A stretch of 64,000 bases of DNA from NCBI GenBank assembly GCA_900074885.1, contig FJUW01000046.1, forward strand, positions 398,736-462,735, read 5' to 3'. The notes beneath the pieces were generated by a model. That model searched no databases and had not been told where the DNA came from. It saw only the letters and a program-made list of their open reading frames with translations. Below are positions 46,603 through 60,034 of this stretch, one piece after another. The stretch's first letter is position 1. Every line of letters starts with the position of its first letter. Source of the DNA: Rhynchosporium graminicola. Lineage: Eukaryota > Ascomycota > Leotiomycetes > Helotiales > Ploettnerulaceae. The position numbers and the translations under genes were made by a program.

Positions 46603-47711
46603 TGTCGGAGTGCCGTCACCTACAGTACAGTATGGATAAATGCAGATAAAACACCCTCTCCTTCCGACTACGATCATCTGCTGGAGTTGATCAGGCCTAT
46701 TTGGAGGGTACGCTGTCTAATAATCTACTACTCTATGCCATCTGCTCTCTGCCCAGTTCTTGTCAGGGCTGTAGTGGCGATTTCCAAGCGCTTGCGCCGT
46801 AGCGCCAAGAGAGGATTTGCATACTTTAGAGTAAAGGGGGCGGCGGCTCTTTACGGACTGAGACGAGATGAGATGAGATGAACACACGAGCCGGCCGAGG
46901 GATCGTCAAATGAATCAATCTCTGGGTCCGGGAGGAAGGTCAGCAGGTACTCGTGAGGTAGACTCTGCCCGTCGATCCAAGGCAAGGAAGGGCCAAGACT
47001 TTCATCAACTGCCGAATGTTTTCCATGTCTGTAATCGATTGCTTCGTTTTCTTTTTGTCTTGTATTGTCTTGTTTTGTTTTGTGTTTGTGTTGTGTTCTG
47101 TTTAGTTTTGCCATGTCAAACATTCGTACTTCTGACAAGTCCGCGATCTCCACTCTGCTGTCATCTGTGTCATGCACACCTAGCTAGCCAAGGCCGGAGG
47201 CGCAATGTTTCTTTCCTTCTTGTCCCCCCGAGCCCGGCCGGGTTGGTTGTCTGATCTTCTCTTTGGACCGTTGCTTGGACTGCACTTTGACTGCAATTTC
47301 GCTTCCAGCGCCCATCCCAACTCAAATCGATGGGCACGTAACCATGCCACCCACCGACGATGCTGACTGGCTTGGGAAGACAAGCTTTGTTGAGGTACAG
47401 TATCGTACTGTACCGTAGGCAGGTGGTGATAGGCCGATTTAGGCTTCAAGATGCTGTGACTGACTTGCAACTTTTGCTTTGCATTGGGGACTGTCCGTAA
47501 AAAGTACAACAACCATGCCATCCATACATGCAGGCCACGCGAAGGAAGCTGTCGTGATACATGAGGTGCCGGCGTCGTCGGCAAGTCGGAGGTAGGGCTT
47601 GGCTTGTCTGTGCACTCACTCGAGAAGTCTTTGTGTGCTATTTACGGAGTAGATACGTTGTGTATCAGCGCAGGCAGGCAGACAGACCACTTATTGGTTG
47701 GTTGTATTTCA

Positions 47712-47812
47712 GGTAGGTAGGTAGGTAGGTAGGTGCGTTTGTGGCCTCCTGATCAGGGCTCTGCTAATCGAGGGAGGTTGACTGGCTGGCTGGCGGGCTG
47801 GCTGGCTGGCTT
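47712..47812. repeat. GGTA and CTGG microsatellites
   Basis: About five GGTA units at 47712-47734 and seven CTGG-like units at 47782-47810; a CTAT array follows at 47911-47930. Confidence 0.9.
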
Positions 47813-49833
47813 GCTTCGGGGCATCACAGTTACGAAGGCATGTGCTCGTAGCGGTCAAGAGTATGATAGTCGGTTCCCAACAGAAGGGGAAGCCACTACT
47901 GTATTAGAGACCTATCTATCTATCTATCTACCATTGTAGCGGTTGGTAAGTCTCCATATCCAAAAACACCGACGATAGACTCTGAAGCCTGCCAGTAGTT
48001 TGGTTGATCATTCAGCATCTTGAAGGCATAGAATTTGTCTACAGTGAAATACCAGGCGCTTTCAGATACCACACACACATCATGACCCAGTGGTAGGTAC
48101 AGTTGCACCACATTCAAGCTATCATTCCACAATACACAAAGAAGTTGGGGGCTTCTGCTAGTATTGCAGTGCAGTGGCGGACGGACTCCCAGGCACCTAC
48201 CTGCATTGGTACCTACTGTACGTACCAGTGCATTAGATAATGCCAGTTCAAAGGCCTCCACAAGCCAGACAACAAACATAACATGCAAGTCGTTCCCGGC
48301 TGTCATTCGTGTCCAGGCTCCTCCATTCAATTCGCAGAAACCCTCTCTCATACTCATGTCCCGACAACAAATCCCAATCGTGCAGTACTCGTGCTACTTA
48401 CTGTACTCTGTACAGCCTTCCGCTTGATCCTGCAAGAATCCGCTACCTACAGTACCTACCTACTTATCGGGCACAACTCTCTCTTCTCTGCCCCTTCGTA
48501 CAGTAAGTACTACAACACAAGCCAAGCAAACACCCCTGCGGGCTCAGCCGCTGTTGGGTCCGCGTCCGCATAAAGTGCTGTTTGTTACCCCTGACTAATG
48601 CAGCAGCACGCCAAATTCAGGCACAGCCGTCTGATAGGCCACACTAAAAGGTAATGCACGCCCGCACGCCCACTCTTTTCACACGGGCCGAAGTTATGCG
48701 GGCACGATGTTGAGATTGCTTTCGGCCGGCTTGGTGCTCCAAATATGAATGTATTTTGCATGAATCGTGTCGGGCGGCAACATGTGCAATCATGTCCGAT
48801 CGTCCAGATATCAAAGAGGTTTGTGAATGAGTCAGTCAGCCTTGACAGGGTTCTGCTTGATTCCTGATGTGACATTTGTTCCTGGTTGATAGTACAAGCT
48901 GGTGGGTGGCAGGGTGGGATATCGCGTTATCCCGAGGAGGACGAAACGTGACATGCGAGATGCATGTACACGTGATGTGTCACTTTTTTTTTCCCCATCA
49001 CCTATCAACTGTCGCCATCAGAAGCATAACACATTCCGGTATGCCGGCTGATGTATCGTTATCTAGTTATCCTTCGAGACCGATTGTTGGCTTGAGATAC
49101 CGGCCACTCTAAAAACCCATGATCGATGTTAGTTCCCGAGACAACCTACTATCTTCAGCCGGACCCTGTGAGGTATTACAATCACTACTCGGTCAGCCTT
49201 CATATAGCATGTAATGCCATTCATCCGCGAGATTCTTCGGGACCGAAGGAAGTCCCCAACATCTACTTGGGGTCACCAAAGAATGCAAAACACGACACAG
49301 CATATCAGCCCCTATCGATACGACGCGCTACATCGATACACAACCGAATTCTCTATCTTATCGTGTCCTTGAGGGTTTAGACGAGGGGTTCTGCTCTATC
49401 CTTCTAAAAATTCACTCGCCCGGAGCAGAAGGATATTCTCGTTGCATGGGAAGCTGAGGACAGCATTTCCTCGTACCTCGTGTTAACAGGATTGTTCTCT
49501 CTCCCTCTCTACGTACAGTACGTACCACATGTAGTACAGCCGGGCCATTCCTTCGTCTACTAGCCACGTGGGAATTTATGGACGGAGAGGACGAGAGGTA
49601 GATCATTGGAGATCAGTGCAGGAGACTTGAGCACAAGAGCTGCATGTAACCGATACCTATGATGATTCCAGCTGACGCCTTGCTCGCTTAGTGCATTACT
49701 CCTCAGTTTGCACAAAACTTCAGGTTTGGAACGAGCAGCACGTTTCAGGATTTCCGACTGGAAAAAAATGTACGCTCGCTTGATTCCTTGATCCCATCAA
49801 TAACATGTGATAATCGTTTGCAAACAAAATGAC

Positions 49834-51017
49834 TCAGTCGATCTCGATGACAAACTTGCCGACCCCTCCCTTTCCCTCCATGATCTGCTGACATCCATTC
49901 TTCACAGCCTCAAGATCAGACAGTTTCGCCGTAGATCCAACGATCGGCTTCATCTTCCCCTCATCCACAGCCTTCGCCAATGCTTCTAGATGCTCAGTGT
50001 TGCCGTGAACTTTGATATATTCGTACTGTACGCTCTTCCAGCTAGTCCACGATCTGTAGAACCAATCCATCACGTTGAGGATATACTCCATCCATGTCGG
50101 CATATCTTTATAAACTTCCTTGAAGCCGGTACCATTTGGCACTGTGCTGATAGATACGATCATACCACCCTTCTTCAAGAGGGGTAAAGCAGACATCGTC
50201 TGCTTTACTGTATCGAACATGAAGTCCACGCTCTCCATCCCAACAACCTTTACTAGATTCTCCTTCGTGTAATCCACAATCTGATCCGGCGCACTATCTC
50301 CCATCAACTTCTTGATGAGGGATATCTTTCCCGTCGAAAGTGTAGTAATAACCTTGCCAGCACCAAAAACGTTCTTGGACAGCTGAACTGCAAAGCTGCC
50401 CGTACCACTCAAACCCGCAGGTATCAACACTGTCTTCCCTTTCAGTCCTCCAGGCACCTTTTTATCCCCCAGTAGTAAGGCCTGGTATGCAGTCTGCGCC
50501 GCGAGAGGTATACTAGCAGCTTCGGTATAGCTCAGTGACTTCGGCTTGAGAGCAGTGGTAGATACTGTCGCCAAAGCGTAGGGTGCGATGGTTCCCCGAT
50601 ACGCTTCAGGAACTCGAGAGTATACTTGATCCCCAAGCTTAAATTTCGATACTGCTGTGCCGAGACCAACAACTTCTCCTGCTAGATCGTGTCCCATCTG
50701 AAAAGGGAATCTGCAACGTAAGAATCAGCAATGGGCATGTTGCTTTGGAGGGATAGGGACATAACACACGATGCCTTTTGCATGAGCTTTCCCATGCTGT
50801 AACAACGTCAGTGAGTAGTTGCAGATGATGATACACATACTTACTCGCCCGCAAGCTTAACATCAACTGGATTAACCGAAGCAGCATATACCTTTATCAG
50901 AAGCTCATCGGGCTTCGTGATCTTAGGTACTGGAAGCGTCGCGCAGTTGTAGGCAGATGGATTGCAATGTTGCGCCAAAGCCAAAGCCCGCATTGTGGTT
51001 GGGATCTCAGCAGACAT
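49834..51017 (-). CDS. zinc-type alcohol dehydrogenase-like / quinone oxidoreductase (MDR superfamily)
   Basis: Exons 50845-51017, a 27-bp exon near 50767-50793 and 49834-50710 total 358 residues in frame. The GroES-like N-terminus reads VYAASVNPVDVKLAG, then the tiny exon (DMGKLMQKAS) and FPFQMGHDLAGEVVGLG. The nucleotide-binding region has TVLIPAGLSGTGSFAVQLSK and DFMFDTV. No structural or catalytic zinc cysteines are seen, which fits the quinone-oxidoreductase branch. It probably uses NADPH; the substrate is unknown. The 27-bp exon is easy to miss, and skipping it leaves the frame unbroken (27 is a multiple of 3) but deletes conserved residues. Confidence 0.9.
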
Positions 51018-51774
51018 GTTTTATATACTCGAGGAGATTGAGAGGATACGAGAATGTAGGCTTGTTTGGCGAGACAAATGATGCTTCCAGTGTTGCTTTA
51101 CCGACTATTGTTGTGGCGTGCATCCGGTCTGAAGTTTTCGTTGTCCCGCCCGGGGACATTCACAGTGTTAGAAGGGTCTGAATTGGAGTGCAAATGATAC
51201 GGCGTCGCAAATAACGGAATCTCGGGATGTAAAATTTGCGATTCATAGGTAGTTAGAAGGATTTTATCTGACCCGCTGATGACATTGCAAACATAAATCT
51301 CCTACCTGGCCGGTGGATGACTGAAGAGTTCGCGGCATTTGAAGCACATGTCGAGATATTTATATCCTGACGTCAGAGTAGCTTTTGCTGGAGACCGACC
51401 CACCGTTCTGTATGCCTTCGCTTGCTTGCTTGAGATGATTGAGTACCAACGTAGGTACCTAAAAAGATCGACCTGATGTTCGGATGGGACAGACGATCTG
51501 ATCTGCTCGTACAGTAGACGCAAACACATTTCGTCCGATGTCGATGAAAGACCAAGGGCATTTGACGCCAAGGTCAGCTCTGGTAATAGCATACACGTGA
51601 TCAACAGGGATGCAGGTGGTTGATGATCTGTTTGGAAGGGGCTCATTCAATGCGTTGGCTTCTGGTGGCTTGATCGGGCCGATGGAGGTCATGAACTGTG
51701 CTGGTATCATCGCGGCCAAGAACAGGTAATACCTCTTCCAAGGTTTAAATAAATATAGAATATAGAATCACTTC

Positions 51775-51822
<48 letters not shown>

Positions 51823-52068
51823 TAACAAGAGAAATCTTTAGCTTTAGTCCCTAGCGAGTATGAGCGTCAAGTTTCGAGATGTAACTATAGATGATCTAGG
51901 AACGCTAATGGGTGGCTTATTGGGAGCTTCGGCTTGAGTGCCAAATCGATTTGATAGCACCAGTAAATGCTCTTTCTGGCTTCGAATACTGACAGCAACA
52001 AACACAATGGTCATCTAGATTCTGCCCCAAGGAGAGCTATCATCAATACGTCTGTGTCACTTCTCCTT
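51018..52068. other. 1-kb stretch between MDR and TRS130
   Basis: Contains open frames on the minus strand (51302-51719) without motifs and a long TC repeat. The left end is the MDR gene's promoter. Confidence 0.5.
51781..51818. repeat. (TC)19 microsatellite
   Basis: Nineteen uninterrupted TC dinucleotides, preceded by a shorter imperfect TC tract from about 51772. Confidence 0.97.
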
Positions 52069-55000
52069 CTACTGCCTTTCGCTGGGTACTGCTTCCACAC
52101 TTTCCCAACCACGTCTCTCGCTTTCAAGTAGCCATGCACCGCCTTGTGGACCGCTAGCATCCAGACTGACCGTGGTATTCAGAGCATCGGTGATTACTCT
52201 GACAGTTTCCCCAGCATTCTTGTAATCTGTTTCGCAACTAACCACATCCACCTTTTTGGCCGGATTGCCACTATTCTCGCCCGAGCTATGGAGTCTGGGA
52301 GTAGATTTGATATCTACATGCGGGAATGGTACGAATCCCTCTCTTAGAGGGATGAGTACGATCGGAAACGTGATTTTGCGTTTGCTGTCCTCGGGAGACG
52401 CCTTCCTGGGTATCCTGAAGTGACCTTTCCGTTTACCGCCAATGAGCCAAATGTCAGAAGCTGCGGATACCTCGTAGAAGAATTCTAGGCTATCATCTGC
52501 AGTCGAGGCGTCGTGTTCTGGTTCTGGAGCCGTGTTCCAGATTCTCGTGTATTTGATTGTCAATGTAGCCGACAATGGTTGATTCGATGCCGCAAGAATC
52601 TGATCGGAAGACAGGGAGGACAATTCGAGGAATTTCAGATCGGCGGTGCAGACTACGGATACGGATGGGACGTCGACAGGTATGACAATGGAACGACTTT
52701 TACCAAGTGTATCATCTGTGAGGAAGATTGGTGCTAAAGGAATGCTTGGTGTTTGTTGTATCCACTGCTGAAGGGATTCTTCGATGAGGTTAGATACTTC
52801 CTGATTATGCTCTTCGCTGCGACCTAGACCGGCAAAATGGTCTCCCCATTTGATGTCTGCGAGATTTGAAGTGTGAAGTTCACCTAGAACGGCGGACATT
52901 TCAAGATCGTAAGGAGACAAGCGCATTCGCACTTGAGTGAGAAAAGTAGGGATGATAAGGCGGCTGTACTGAGTTAAGGAGCTCTTTCCAAGAAGATTTT
53001 CAAGACTGAGCGTCACAGCATCCTCGATTTCCTCTTCAACGCAAATGTAGTTCAAAACCAGGGATAAAACTGACTTTGACCCCTTCCGAGATGATGGGCG
53101 TGCGATCTTGCTGGCGACACTGCCAGAGGGAGACTTGGTTATCTTGTATAGCATCGTTGCAGGCTGACGCGGAAATATCACTAGAGGTTTCGAAAGTGTG
53201 AGTCCACTATGAGCTTCAAATACTTCGGAATCTTCGAGTTTGGAGCCTAAGAGACGTAGAGGGCTAGATGTGGCAGATGAGATGGTGAATTTTGAGAATA
53301 AAGCCTTGTGTTTGAAGAAGTCTTGGACGTTTACACCGAGAGGCAACATGATAGAAACCGAAGGCGTTGTGGCAAAAAAGAAAGTTCCTTCCTCAGTGGT
53401 GTAAGATATCTCTAACTTCAGAGATATATCGTTGACATCGTGCTCGAGGCTGAATGGCATGACTATCCTGGCATTAGAATAGGGCTCCATGGCACCGAAG
53501 TGGACCACGCCAGCTTCTGAAATTTTGGAGAGCTCGAGGGACCCATTGCCGATCTTGGCTTCACTTGTGACTACTCTTAAGCCCGCAGTAGCGGATCGTA
53601 CGTGCAGCTCCCCACTCTGTACCTGGTTCCAACCGGACGAGAGGGCAATCTCAAGCGAGCGGTTTTGATCGAGGTGCATGTATCTAGATGCAAAGAGCTT
53701 GATATCGAATGCTTCCAACCTTTGGTATATAAGGAGCTTTGGACACTTGAGAACACGACCATCTTTGGGCGAAGACAGACCTGGGGTACTGTGATCGTAT
53801 TCCATAACGATATTATTGGTCTCAAGAATGATATGATTGACCAGATAAGTCCCTGGCACATTCACCTGGGCAGAATTAGCAATCGCGTCTCAAGAACATG
53901 CATTCACAGTGACTTACATTACTCTGAACCGATAAAGTGTTTTTCCCTCTTTTAAAGACTATTGGTTTACTCGACTCGAGCCATATTTCTCTGCCCACAT
54001 CCCCAGTTGAAGATGTGATCCGCACCTTGGCCTTTTCTATGGGCAAGTTCTCCATCAAGAGATATTGGAGTCGAATCTCAATCTCGAAGCTATCCTTCCC
54101 TGGTTGGTGCCGGAGGGTCCCATCAACTTCGATATTACCAAAAAAGCTTTCGAGGGGAATCCGAACCTCATGCTGTAGTCCTTTGGTGATCTCTAGAAGT
54201 TCAGGAATGTATGACTCTGCTGGTAAGGTCTCTGAGTGAACACTGCTACGACCGATTTTCAATATTGTCTTATTATAAAGTTTCGCGCGCTCTACCAGAC
54301 CAGTCTTCGATAGCAGCTTCAGCACAACTTTGACGTACTCTTCTTTTCGGCTTAATTTCTTCAAGCAGCTTGCATACACTACAAGCATTGATAGCTCAAC
54401 CTCTGCCCATCCACTTTCGCCGTAGAAGGGCGTCATGCGATAGAAATACGAGGCTGCTGCTGCAACATTGCCAAGGTGATATTTAAGAACAGCAAGGTCA
54501 GCCATGCACGCCTGAACTGAGTGAATGTGATTGGCGACAGTATAATGATGTAGTGCCTTGTCCGTTAATGTTTCGTAGAGACGATAAAAATCGTCCTTAT
54601 CATCAATTGCAGTACGAAGTAACTTGTTGACGATTCCATAAAGAGATGGAGCAAGTGCGACTGTCTCTCTGTTGCCCGAGATTTCTTGACTTAGGTCGAC
54701 GTCTTCCATTTCTCCGTTATCGCCTTCTCCAAGGTGTTTCACTTCTTCCCATCCAACACTCCATTTATGCTCCTTACCGACCTGAATCAAGACGCTTCTC
54801 GAAAGGAGGTACAGATCAGCTCTATGCCCAGCAAGATCTTCCAGACCAGCTTTGAGGAAAGGTGAGGCAGCAGTGCCCTGTTCTGGGACACTAGATCCTC
54901 GCATACCAGGAAATATCCCAGGACTTGGAGGCTCTCTAGATCTCGACCTCAGAGCAAGTGAGCTGCTTCTAGCAGGATGCATCATAGTTTTTGGCTCTGG

Positions 55001-56965
55001 AATTGTCGCTTTGGGCTCCTGCCCATCGGCACCTGGCGCGCCGCTAGGAGAGGCCAATGTCGATGGTGGAATGGGCAATGCTTTTGTCGAGGTCTGGGCT
55101 AGAATTTGCTGCGAAATAGAAAATGTGAAGGAAGAAACCATGTTGTTGATGACCTGATTCATGACTGGATTTGGTAAGGCGGAAAGGCCATCCTCTCCAG
55201 TCTGATCGTCGGCCTTCCAGGACTGCCAGATGTCATCCCGCATGATCTGAGAAATCGATGCCATAAAATCCATAGACCTCCGACAAATCTCACCGAGGAC
55301 TGTTAAGTTTTCTGTCTCCTCAGAAGGCTGAGAAGCGGGATTTCGTGCAGCTACTCCCTGTAAATTGGATTCCCGCTGCTCTTTCAGCTTTGCAAGTAGC
55401 TCTTCTTGGGAGGAGGAGGCATTCGCTAGTCGAAGTAATAGAGCGAGTTGTCGGGCAAAGATATAGCAACGGAAATCGAATATTGAAATATCATTTGATA
55501 ATATGAGATCCCGATAACGCTTTCTCGTCGCGTTCAGAGGTATCTCATCCCATTCAGGATCTGATGCAGCTGAGACTGATTGCATGTCGATTGGATCATC
55601 CGACTCAACATCTTCCTCTGTCCCAGTGTCCCTCAATAGTGCACGTCTAGCCTTCCTAGCTTTTTGTTTCAGATCCTCGGTGAATGGCAAAAACGAACCA
55701 CCATGTTGCGCATCAGATCCGGTGATGGACTGCTCCCTCACTATCATATCGAGACCTACAGCTAGCTCATCGTAGCCAACGAGGGCATCTTCAATCAGCC
55801 CTACACTCTCGAAACCTCTCGCAAGGCCCTCCTTTAGCACAAAGAATGTACAGAAGTTCCATCCAGGTAGCAATCTTTGAGTATCTTTCTCTCTGATATC
55901 CTCTTCGTATTGTGTGACACGCATATCGAAGGATGTGAGAATCTGGAATTTGAGTTTCGCGATGAGGTCCAGCCAAGCATTTTCATTTTCTTGGGGCGTT
56001 TCCGTATATGATCCAGGAATGGCTGGAACAACTCTAGGAAGCATATCGTATGGAACATCATTGATTCCGATACGTATTTGGGCAATACGGTCAACCCCAG
56101 ACTTCGACGAGCCATTGAAGTCAGCCCTCAGCTTTTCCAGTATCGTGGAAGAACCTCCTCCGCGCCATCGTGCTGTAGATTTTTCTGAAGTTGATCCTGA
56201 ACTTCCTTCGCCACTTTTTCCACTTAGTCTTGGCTGCGTGGCTGCAGCAGTATTTGGTACGATCACATGGACTATTAGCCACTCGTATGCGTCGTGATTT
56301 TCCTGAGCGGTGACTTTTGATGAGCTTTGAGTCGTTGGGGTATTTTCTTTGATCCATTCCCGAACCTGGCGACGCGCCTGCGCCTTATATGTGTCATTAT
56401 CATCGCATCGTAAAAAGAAAACTTTTAAGTACGGCGTCTGCCGTAGTCCAGGTATCTGGTGTCTCCGTTCTTTCGTAAGGAGCTTAGGGGGTCCTGAGGA
56501 AGACTCTGGTCTTTCGATTGCCGCCTGGCCCAAAGCCTGTGTCCTGAAACCATCATCGCCGCTTGCAATGGACTCCTGACTCTTGACTCCCGATAGACCT
56601 GATGTACTGGCAGACGCGTTCTCAGATGTTATGAATAAGGGCGGACTCTGAATTGAAGGGACGAGGTCTACGTGAAGTGATGATATCGATCGTAAAGGGC
56701 CAGCGTGTGACTCCCAATGAAGGTTTCGGAGGGGCAGTCGAGGAAGAAGGCCCGGAGAAAGGAGTTGGAATACTCCGTGAGGATCAAAGTATTCAACTTG
56801 GTACATTAGCTGGGGGCACTCCAGATGTAATTTGATTGTTACCTGTGACTTTGGAGCTTGAGGATGACTGCTCCATTGCTAGCAGATTTTGCGCAATAGA
56901 ACATTACTGTCTGGAAGCTACAAGGATATACATGAAGCAATACTCACTGGCCTAAATTGATTCAT
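52069..56965 (-). CDS. TRS130: TRAPPII complex subunit Trs130 (TRAPPC10)
   Basis: Large TRAPPII-specific subunit used in Golgi traffic as part of the Ypt31/32 (Rab11) exchange factor. Three exons (56948-56965, 53918-56842, 52069-53865) sum to 4,740 bp, 1,579 residues. Exon 1 is only 18 bp (MNQFRP) and is joined by gtgagt ... cacag to VTIKLHLECPQLMYQVEYFD. Typical Trs130 segments follow: FDPHGVFQLLSPGLLPRLPL, LRNLHW, RTQYEEDIREK-like VTQYEEDIREKD, GWNFCTFFVLKEGLARGFES, VGYDELAVGLD and, near the end, LVNHIILETNNIVMEYDH of the TRAPPC10 C-terminal beta domain. The second intron (53866-53917) joins QSN to VNVPGTY. Confidence 0.93.
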
Positions 56966-57821
56966 GGGCACTTTATTGCTTTGATGATTGGCATTATGTT
57001 TGTGGTCTGCTGCGACAATACTGCCAGTCCCAGGCGACTTTATTGGGATTAAGGCAGACTAGCCACCCGAAGGCGGTCTAGGTATAACTGCGAGTATATC
57101 ATCATAGTTACGAAACAATCCCAAGACTTCGCCTGACTACCTTATTAAAGGTTTAATGATTTGAAGTAGTGAATCGCTTTGTCACTCCTTCATGTCGAGA
57201 CAGACTCACCCATATCGGCCACTTCCGACCTGAAATGGCGGTATTGCCCTTGCCGAGCTCGCTTGTATCATCTACGATAATAACAATAACAACAATAATA
57301 ATATTTTATCGTTCACCTGTCTCCCTTCCAGTCGAGAATTTCAAGACCTCAGTATCTCTTCAAACCCCCGACGGTTTTCCTTTGGAGGGTTTCACAGATC
57401 CTTGCCCTTAGCGTGACTATGTGTCCTGTTTTCACGCAGTAGTCATTCATCACTTGCTGTCACTTCTTTACTGCTAAGCCACGAAAGTCACAAATATCGG
57501 GTTAATGTGGGTTTACGTAAGAATGTTGACCATGGGCATAAACCCTTCAGACCATTTAAAAGAGCCTTCAGAGTACTCTCACATGAGCTAAATGGTTACA
57601 GTGAAAATATATGGGTATATGCGCGCTAATCCCAAACACAATTTTTTCAAGCGTTTTGATTCGTCTTAGTACGTTCTCGCTTCACAAACAGCCATCCATC
57701 GAATTTGTGAAAGACCATTGGGAATGTTTAGTCCGCTCGCAGCCCACTATCACATCTTTAGTACAGCTATTTAATTTCTTAGAAGCTAGCTGTGCATGAC
57801 TTTGGGAACAAGAGAGCGAGT
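56966..57821. other. TRS130 5' flank and MBOAT-like gene 3' flank
   Basis: No gene recognised. Some AT-rich trinucleotide (AAT/AAC) repeats lie near 57270-57305. Confidence 0.5.
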
Positions 57822-58948
57822 TCAACTCACACTTGCTATAATAATCTCAAATGTCCAAGCAAGGACAGTTTTGACCCAATGTTTCTTGTGTCCCCATATT
57901 GCCGCTTCTGAAACTATCAGAGGCATCAGTGTATCTTACTTCTAAAAGTATGAGCAATACAGAAACGAGCAACTCACCTGTAGCGACTCCATTCAAAAAG
58001 AAGAACATCCCCATCCGTAACAGACCTTGTTGATCCAGAATTGGTGACAAAGCGTACATATGGAATATAGCCATCAAATTGAAAGCACCCAGGACGCCAA
58101 GCGATCGTGCCATCACAACCGGGACACCAAACTTAGGAAGGCCATGGCGGAGGGGCACGTTGGCCAGTGACGTACAGGGAGAAGCGAATGCATTGTGCCA
58201 TGATTCGGACCTATTAGATATCAGGACAAACCGACTTTTGTCAAGTAAGCTTCTCGGCACTTACCAAAAGCCTGTCAAACTGTCGATCCTGTACAGCGGA
58301 CCGAAGAGAGCTGGGCTATTCTTATATCGAAGTAGCAACTGCATGCCTGTCCACAAAATGTAGATACCAAGCATAACCTCAAAAGCTAGAACGGTTGAGA
58401 AGTTCTGTGGAAGTGCTTGTAAGAAAGCGAAGATAGCGACGCGAATTCCCAACTGCGTGGGCTCATCGAAGTCTTCATGGTCCTTGGAGACTCTGATGTG
58501 GTTTGGAGTGAAGGATTCATAGCGAAGCTCAGTGAGGATAATTAAAGCCAACTTCCAGTCTGCTAGCGTTTTACCGGAGTAGATTGGAAGAGGATTTTGG
58601 CGCGCCCATATGTCAAGCAGCTTCATCGTGCCAATGGCAACTAAAACATATCAGTAAAAGCCACGAAGCCTAGTCAAGTCGTTGCGATGTACCTGCAAAG
58701 TGCTGCAAACATCGGGCCGATCCACAAGAAATCGGAGCAGCATATGCAGCGAGCCAAAATGTCGCCAGTGACAAAATTGTCAAAAATTCATATATCCTAT
58801 GAAGGCCTTTGTTATGGAAATAGATGGCGAAATAGAGGAGCTCTGTTGGAATCAACAGAAAAGCAGTCCCCTTTGTCATTTCATGTCCTAGCTGCTCGAC
58901 GGAGATTGGGGCCCTCGCAATCGGAATTGGAGGGTAAGTGATATTCAT
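57822..58948 (-). CDS. wax synthase-like membrane-bound O-acyltransferase
   Basis: Exons 58693-58948, 58265-58640, 57978-58210 and 57822-57907 give 316 residues in frame. It is a polytopic membrane protein with several hydrophobic segments (for example FLLIPTELLYFAIYF and LTILSLATFWLAAY). The MBOAT/wax synthase core is PLYRIDSLTGFWSESWHN, with Trp-His in the usual FWxxxWH place, followed by a hydrophobic AFNLMAIFHMYAL with a second conserved His. The tail EAAIWGHKKHWVKTVLAW is family-typical and depends on the short last exon. Members acetylate terpenoid or other secondary metabolites in fungal clusters or make wax esters. No other biosynthetic gene is nearby, so the substrate is open. Confidence 0.82.
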
Positions 58949-60034
58949 GTTGAGCCTAGAGTATCGTTGTCAGAACTAAGATCTGCTTTTCGGTGATGCA
59001 AACGGACGTTCGTTCGATGCTAGTCCCCCGACTTAGCAGTTCCTGTCGTGTAGTAACTCGCGATAGCAACCTTAAGCTTGGCCGTGTTTTTAGCTCTGCG
59101 AAAACAATGATACAAGCGTCTCTGCAAGACAGAGATTTCGGACCGGGGCCCAAGATGCTATTTGTACGGTTGTCACACATGGGATCTAAAGCCAAGGCTT
59201 CCCGGTAGTACGGCTCCTAAAAAAAATTAATATTCCTCCGTCGCTCTATCAAATGACGTGTTTGGCGAGTCCAAAGATGGAGAAGAAGCTCGCGGGATCC
59301 TCGGAAGGAGGACAAAAGAGTGCGAAAATCAGCCGGAGATCAGCACATTTAGAGTCACAGGTCGATGGTAAATGGTCAAGATATCAAAGTCCTACCTGTG
59401 ACTTACAAATGCTGTTTATGTAATTTGGGAATTTAATGGTAGTAAAATAAGTTCCCGCGATGTTTCTCCATCTAGATTGGCTCATAAAAACACCTAGTGT
59501 TCTCGAGCTACTGTCGCGTTGTCAGCAGGCTCAAGTGGGGTGACTGGATTCGTACCATCCACACATCTAGCTGTGTAATATGTTCTGTTATCAGGCTGGC
59601 GTGAGCCGCGTGACTGGAGAGAGGATGCTCCTCAATCGAGTACGCCAAATCCCAAGAGTGTGCTTGTCAGTACCGATGAGCCTAGAAAAATGTATCTCCC
59701 GAGAAGTCAGGAAGATGCTAGTAATGTATAAAAGCTATAAGATGTATACGGCCCTTACAGTCTTCGGGGAAACAACAAGAAAGCTGACGAAAAGTGTTTG
59801 ATCATCACAATTTACTTCTTTCCGACTTGAATATTGTACATTACTTCTTTTGCTTCCAAAAGCCAGCCAGTCGAGATCTCGGGTTACAAACCATGCTTCA
59901 ACAACTCCCAGTGATGCATCTCATGTACCAACGCCAAACCCATCCTTGTCACGTTGCTGATTCTAATTCATACTCAAACACACTGAATCTGAAACAGGAG
60001 AATCTTTTTATACAAAACCTATAAACCGCGCCCA
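58949..60034. other. intergenic region between the MBOAT-like gene and SWR1
   Basis: Holds the promoter of the MBOAT-like gene and the 3' flank of SWR1. No gene recognised. Confidence 0.55.

Larger units (their letters stand above)
45078..49833. other. 4.7-kb gene-poor region rich in microsatellites and GTAC/TACCTA motifs
   Basis: No protein-coding gene recognised on either strand. Open frames are short or created by simple repeats. It carries the divergent 5' flank of the SUN gene on the left and the 3' flank of the MDR gene on the right. Motifs such as TACCTACC, GTACAGTAC and GTACTGTAC recur at 46280, 46580, 46623, 47395, 48190, 48450, 48500 and 49515. Confidence 0.55.

Noticed and set aside
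51302..51719. Minus-strand open frames near a possible small secreted protein
   Set aside because: No convincing signal peptide or cysteine pattern, overlapping frames compete, and no splice model is supported.
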